Positions 61,201-64,000 of a stretch of DNA of 64,000 nt are shown here, piece after piece. Within the stretch, counting starts at the first letter, position 1, and each line of letters starts with the position of its first letter. The notes beneath the pieces are model-generated. The model was not told where the DNA came from, did not search any database, and saw only the letters and a list, made by a program, of their open reading frames with translations. Made by a program: the position numbers and the translations under genes. This DNA is from Didymodactylos carnosus (taxonomy: Eukaryota; Rotifera; Eurotatoria; Philodinida; Philodinidae). The DNA lies in NCBI GenBank assembly GCA_905250885.1, contig CAJNOQ010000090.1, positions 1-64,000 on the forward strand, given 5' to 3'.

Positions 61201-63981
61201 GAATGGTACCTCAAACTATCTACCTCAGCGCTTGCTAGGTAGTTCTGTGACAGAAAAAATATATATCAAATCATCTGCAAAGAAGAGCAAGAAACGGTGA
61301 AATTCCGTAACGGTCACTTTTATTCGATTTTCTCTACCAGGGAACTAATTCAAGCAAAAGTCAGTAGTGATTCTGATAGCCCAAACTGTGAGCTTTAATT
61401 TGGTAATCAAGCAACCATTTTAAAATTAGTTTAAGACCGAATAATTTGCATTTTACTGGAATACACCGAAAACCGCTTCCATTTTTTGAAATTCCGTAAC
61501 GTGAATGCATGCTATTTTGACTATAATTTTTGATCCGCTTGTCAATTCAGCTCAAATTATTTTTGGTAGTAGAACTCCCTAATATCCATCACTGGTATAA
61601 ATTTCATTGATAAACGTTGGCTCTTTGCCGAGATAAGGGGCACAGAAGACGAAAAAATGAAATTCCGTAACATTTGGCCAAGCCGTAAGGTCTAATTGCT
61701 ACTTAATTATTTAAACTTATTATGACCGTGACTGCTTATTATTTCTGGGAACTTTCACGACGTGAAAATTTAGTAAGAATGAGTAGGTAGGCGCATTTTA
61801 CACATGTCTACTAGTAATATATTCTGATTTCATACGTCTTCACATGCTAGTACAGGATTTCAAGACATTTATACACGATAGCCCACTGATTCAATCATGC
61901 AAGGATATCAGTCCACTATGAAACTTATTTTTTTAAATTAACGAGATATATCATCCAAAATGACACCATCATCTGGTATAATCTAGCAAATCTACTAGTG
62001 TCATCGAAAAATTTCACAAGACCTAAACTTAAGCTTCTATCAGACCACCCTCTCCTCTGGCCAAGAAGCGACCATTTATTTTACATTGACATGTAGCCTG
62101 ATTTTATATAAGAACAATGGATCCACGCTTAGACACTCGTTTGTGAAACTAAGCGTCAGTATGCTCAAGTTAACCAGAGTTATTATTTAGCTAAAAAAGT
62201 TCTACGAACTATCATCCGTAGTAACGCGCCTGTGAACTTGCAGTTAATAGTGTGCACGCGTGATACTTCAATTAGTAGCTACGCTTACAAAATTTTCATG
62301 TATGAAAATACGTAATAACAAGAGGATTTTGACAGTAATCACGCATTCTACGTCGTAAAAGTCATATTTTATTCAAAATCATTATTTGTCTTAGGACGTA
62401 ACATAATCAAAATTCTATTCTTTCAATATTTTTGTTAATTGCAATATAATCACAATATAGGCACATCTATACTTATACGTTTTTATTCAACAAAAAAGAA
62501 TATAATTGACTGAATTTTCAATATTTTGAAGTTTATCATATTTCATAGTCTTCATCTCTCAAGTCTGTATGCATAAATTGCATTTCATGTTATGTCATCT
62601 ACATTCGATCAACATTTTCACTTCAAACATAATTCAAAACGTAATTGCATGATACGGCGGCGGTATATTTCATTTAGTTCGATCAATCATTAGGTGAGAT
62701 ACACATGAGATTAACTCAATGTAACATAAATAACTTTATAAAATCAGCTGAACTGAAGTTACATAAGATCATAAGGACACCTTATGCACAAAACTATCGT
62801 GCATAGTGTTTTTCTGCATGTGGAAAAGTTAATGAGTAATATGACCATCTGTGCTAATCATCTGACACATGTGCATTCATTATCATTAATCTCTCTTGTT
62901 CTGTCAACATGAAAAAATAACCGAAACAGTTATTTTTCCTTCATCTATAATGACACCATCATCTGGTATAATCTAGCAAATCTACTAGTGTCATCGAAAA
63001 ATTTCACAAGACCTAAACTTAAGCTTCTATCAGACCACCCTCTCCTCTGGCCAAGAAGCGACCATTTATTTTACATTGACATGTAGCCTGATTTTATATA
63101 AGAACAATGGATCCACGCTTAGACACTCGTTTGTGAAACTAAGCGTCAGTATGCTCAAGTTAACCAGAGTTATTANGAAAAGTTAATGAGTAATATGACC
63201 ATCTGTGCTAATCATCTGACACATGTGCATTCATTATCATTAATCTCTCTTGTTCTGTCAACATGAAAAAATAACCGAAACAGTTATTTTTCCTTCATCT
63301 ATACATAGGGATGTTCAAAAAATCAATAAAGAAGAATCGACTGAGCATTATAAAAAAAATAAACATACACATTTCATTGCATAAACATCACTACAAAAGG
63401 TAGTATTCAGATATTTATCAACGTATCAGAACCTACTCTGTTTGAAACACGAATGTAATGTTAATGTTTCACAGCAGGTTTCTCTAATCTAAGGTAATTA
63501 CATATATAAATCATTGCTAATCAGTTTCAATAACAATATTATACATTTTTTTACAACAATTATTTTATACAATAAAATTAATGAACATTATTCTTACTTT
63601 TTAGTCTACTAATTTGATGATAAACTTCACTGATCTAAGACTTCTTCATCAACTTCTGCAAAACAATTCTCTAACGAGTAAAAAAATATTTATCGTGCAG
63701 AAGATCATTACTTATCTTATTCATGAGAACTGTCAAAAGTAAGCAATGAGATTAACGATTGAAGAAACATTAAACGTCATCCTTTTACATAAAATTTTTC
63801 TATAGATAAGACGAGAAAATCAAGAAAGTTGAATTGCTGTTTTCAGAAGAGTTTTTAGTTATGTCACAGTTCATTTATAGTTAATAAATGAAAAAATGAT
63901 TATTTCCATGTAAACTTTGTCATTTTACCTGTCATTGATATATTGTGTTGAATTTGTTCGTCTCATGCCAATTGAACTCAT
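45073..63981 (-). CDS. CLASP: CLASP microtubule plus-end protein (TOG arrays, SxIP motifs)
   Basis: CLIP-associating protein that stabilises microtubules at plus ends and the cortex. Minus-strand exons: (63929-63981 tentative), 60546-60621, 60389-60486, 60264-60331, 54384-54518, 54087-54170, 53102-53169, 52945-53037, 52734-52879, 52460-52666, 52261-52398, 52118-52205, 51987-52054, 51894-51922, 51735-51830, 51400-51432, 51096-51335, 49764-49906, 49635-49694, 49048-49151, 48756-48983, 48474-48696, 48198-48284, 48063-48133, 47779-48005, 47639-47721, 47504-47577, 47304-47436, 47112-47240, 46839-47045, 46061-46177 and 45073-45180. With two microexons the sum is 1,260 residues. Half of TOG1 (IDTLVEIYRHVGEKVRSD), TOG2 (about 172-418), a Ser/Arg linker with SGIP (about 152) and SRIP (about 556) EB1-binding motifs, TOG3 (about 653-867) and a C-terminal TOG/CLIP-binding domain follow. 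Frame closes across every junction. The missing TOG1 half would lie beyond the window or in other transcripts. Confidence 0.92.
45971..45991 (-). other. Possible 21-nt cassette microexon of CLASP
   Basis: On the minus strand AG|...|GTAAGT bounds seven in-frame codons (KFEKEIL) between the last two CLASP exons. The length is a multiple of three, so it can be included or skipped without changing frame. It may equally be a chance match. Confidence 0.35.
46516..46548 (-). other. 33-nt in-frame microexon of CLASP
   Basis: TGTAG acceptor and GTAAGT donor bound 11 codons (VWDIHSRDLDV) between the exons at 46839-47045 and 46061-46177. The next exon starts SWDSETSSVRK, which already fits the CLASP consensus at this spot, so this one is probably an optional cassette in the C-terminal domain. 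Confidence 0.5.
49479..49514 (-). other. 36-nt in-frame microexon of CLASP
   Basis: TTCAG acceptor and GTAACC donor bound 12 codons (TNYLLFTNQISK) just before TOG3 (DVADVLRRMSS). Both ends are phase 0. Vertebrate CLASPs run from the Ser-rich linker into EDVAEVL here, so the segment could be optional. Confidence 0.45.
50064..50797. repeat. Palindromic element in a CLASP intron
   Basis: Outer ends CTACTATCCATTTCAAAATG and, mirrored, TATTTTGAAACGGATAGTAG. Inner arms about 50255-50370 against 50625-50745 pair over more than 100 bp (TATGTGTTGACGTTTG / CAAACGTCAACATATA). It lies in the 1.19-kb intron between the exons at 51096-51335 and 49764-49906. The terminal motif recurs at about 1340-1368, so it is a dispersed family. 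Confidence 0.75.
54631..54649 (-). other. Alternative first coding exon of CLASP (MSAAKP)
   Basis: Minus strand: an AATTAG acceptor-like site, one G, then ATG and six codons (MSAAKP) and a C before GTAAGT. It ends in phase 1, as required by the common exon 54384-54518. If entered from an upstream exon it would read a stop (TGA), so it works only as a start exon, giving an isoform with no TOG1. Confidence 0.55.
54650..57837 (-). other. AT-rich intronic DNA of CLASP
   Basis: About 3.2 kb of very AT-rich sequence with long T runs (around 55180-55200) and no exon that fits the gene. It probably contains a promoter for the MSAAKP start. Confidence 0.4.
57838..57958 (-). other. Alternative first coding exon of CLASP (MDPSLLEQ...)
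   Basis: Minus strand: 40 codons beginning MDPSLLEQFLGP and ending TRKSLPG, then GTAATA in phase 1, matching the common exon at 54384-54518. Upstream AG sites (AAG|TTAAAG|AAC) lie 7-13 bases before the ATG. Entry from the TOG1 exon at 60264-60331 (phase 1) would meet a stop, so this is best read as a separate 5' exon. Confidence 0.6.
58234..58266. repeat. (AG)n microsatellite
   Basis: About 16 uninterrupted AG units in a CLASP intron. A simple-sequence repeat, useful only as a marker. Confidence 0.9.
59644..60068. repeat. Palindromic MITE-like element in a CLASP intron
   Basis: TACGAGTTGGTCAACTAGC at the left pairs with GTTGGCTGACCAAACCGTA at the right, and pairing continues inward (AGATGTCT near 59760 with GGACATCTCATC near 59975; GCACAATCTTTCGTTTAGAAA with TTCTGAACGAAAGATCATG). 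Arms of about 190 bp carry many mismatches, so it is a moderately old copy. Confidence 0.65.
60829..60885 (+). repeat. tRNA-Arg-like sequence, probably a SINE head
   Basis: GCGTGGCAAGCTAACGGACC resembles a tRNA acceptor and D arm, CCTTCGGATGAG an anticodon loop with TCG (Arg), and AAGGTTCGAATTT a B box/T arm. The arms are shortened and the 3' acceptor side does not pair, so it is not a functional tRNA. A tRNA-derived SINE fragment in a CLASP intron is the likely origin. Confidence 0.35.
61299..61671. repeat. Three copies of GAAATTCCGTAAC spaced about 180 bp
   Basis: The 13-mer occurs at 61299-61311, 61488-61500 and 61659-61671, spaced 189 and 171 bp and each preceded by an A-rich TGAAATT context. 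The DNA between copies is not clearly repeated. It may be a remnant of a decayed satellite or transposon in this CLASP intron. Confidence 0.45.
61959..62185 (+). repeat. 227-bp segment, copy 1 (identical to 62949-63175)
   Basis: Starts AATGACACCATCATCTGG and ends CAGAGTTATTA. The second copy is base-for-base the same as far as I could check. Sequence continues smoothly beyond this copy, so this one is in its natural context. Confidence 0.85.
62823..62949 (+). repeat. 127-bp segment, copy 1 (identical to 63177-63303)
   Basis: Starts GAAAAGTTAATGAGTAATATG and ends TTCATCTATA. It reappears immediately after the N at 63176. Confidence 0.85.
62949..63175 (+). repeat. 227-bp segment, copy 2, ending at an N
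   Basis: Exact repeat of 61959-62185 joined directly to the 127-bp segment. It ends at the single ambiguous base N at 63176, then the 127-bp segment repeats. The order B-A-N-B fits a contig that ran into a second copy of repeat A and was then scaffolded onto the sequence restarting at B. Confidence 0.8.
63177..63303 (+). repeat. 127-bp segment, copy 2, starting after the N
   Basis: Exact repeat of 62823-62949. After its end the sequence continues as CATAGGGATG, which is probably the true continuation of the empty-site allele. Confidence 0.8.
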
Positions 63982-64000
63982 AGTTTAAATACGACCAATT

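Noticed and set aside
63600-63660. Minus-strand exon EVDEEVLDQ as partner of the 63929-63981 exon
   Set aside because: The splice phase gives an immediate stop, whereas joining 63929 to the TOG1 exon at 60621 keeps frame.
1-64000. CRISPR arrays, rRNA genes and functional tRNAs
   Set aside because: No regularly spaced identical repeats, no rRNA-like conserved blocks, and no complete cloverleaf seen on reading either strand.
1-64000. Retrovirus-like, LTR or Polinton remnants
   Set aside because: No reverse transcriptase, integrase, capsid or long direct terminal repeats were recognised. The repeats present are DNA-transposon-like.

Overview
The window looks like nuclear DNA of a small invertebrate, most likely a bdelloid rotifer. 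It is strongly AT-rich, and its introns are mostly 45-70 nt GT-AG introns in genes with animal domain architectures (Shark-type kinase, SNX19-like sorting nexin, CLASP, homeobox). It also carries an intron-bearing copy of a bacterial enzyme, methylglyoxal synthase, and a decayed bacterial-looking cysteine-peptidase-like gene, a mix typical of bdelloids. Species assignment is inference; no rRNA or mitochondrial marker is present.

Layout. 1-10.6 kb: gene-poor, built largely of inverted-repeat (MITE-like) elements. 10.6-13.8 kb (+): cytochrome b5-fused front-end fatty-acid desaturase, 13 exons. 15.1-15.65 kb (+): methylglyoxal synthase, 2 exons. 15.8-16.4 kb: large palindromic element. 17.2-17.8 kb (+): degenerate C39-peptidase-like gene. 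18.7-21.8 kb (+): SNX19-like sorting nexin, 11 exons, one with a GC-AG intron. 23-25.5 kb: piggyBac-like, palindromic and hAT-like elements. 26.1-27.4 kb (+): single-exon MATH-BTB protein. 27.4-28.8 kb: hAT-like element with a second palindrome nested in it. 29.9-31.2 kb (-): decayed RCC1 gene that still has an intron. 35.0-38.5 kb (+): Shark-type SH2-ankyrin-SH2 tyrosine kinase, 7 exons. 40.7 kb: short hAT-like MITE with a perfect 8-bp target duplication. 41.3-42.4 kb (+): TATA-box promoter and a small K50 homeobox gene. 43.2-43.6 kb: another hAT-like MITE. 45.1-64.0 kb (-): CLASP microtubule-regulator gene with at least 31 core exons, in-frame microexons and three alternative 5' exons of identical phase. 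61.9-63.3 kb: a duplicated stretch around a single N that looks like an assembly join.

The genes are independent transcription units with no operon-like logic. Their shared theme is ordinary cell biology: lipid desaturation, endosomal membrane traffic, ubiquitin adaptor, tyrosine signalling, transcription and microtubules. Two genes of bacterial type and many short non-autonomous DNA transposons are layered onto this. No retrovirus-like, LTR or Polinton element was recognised.
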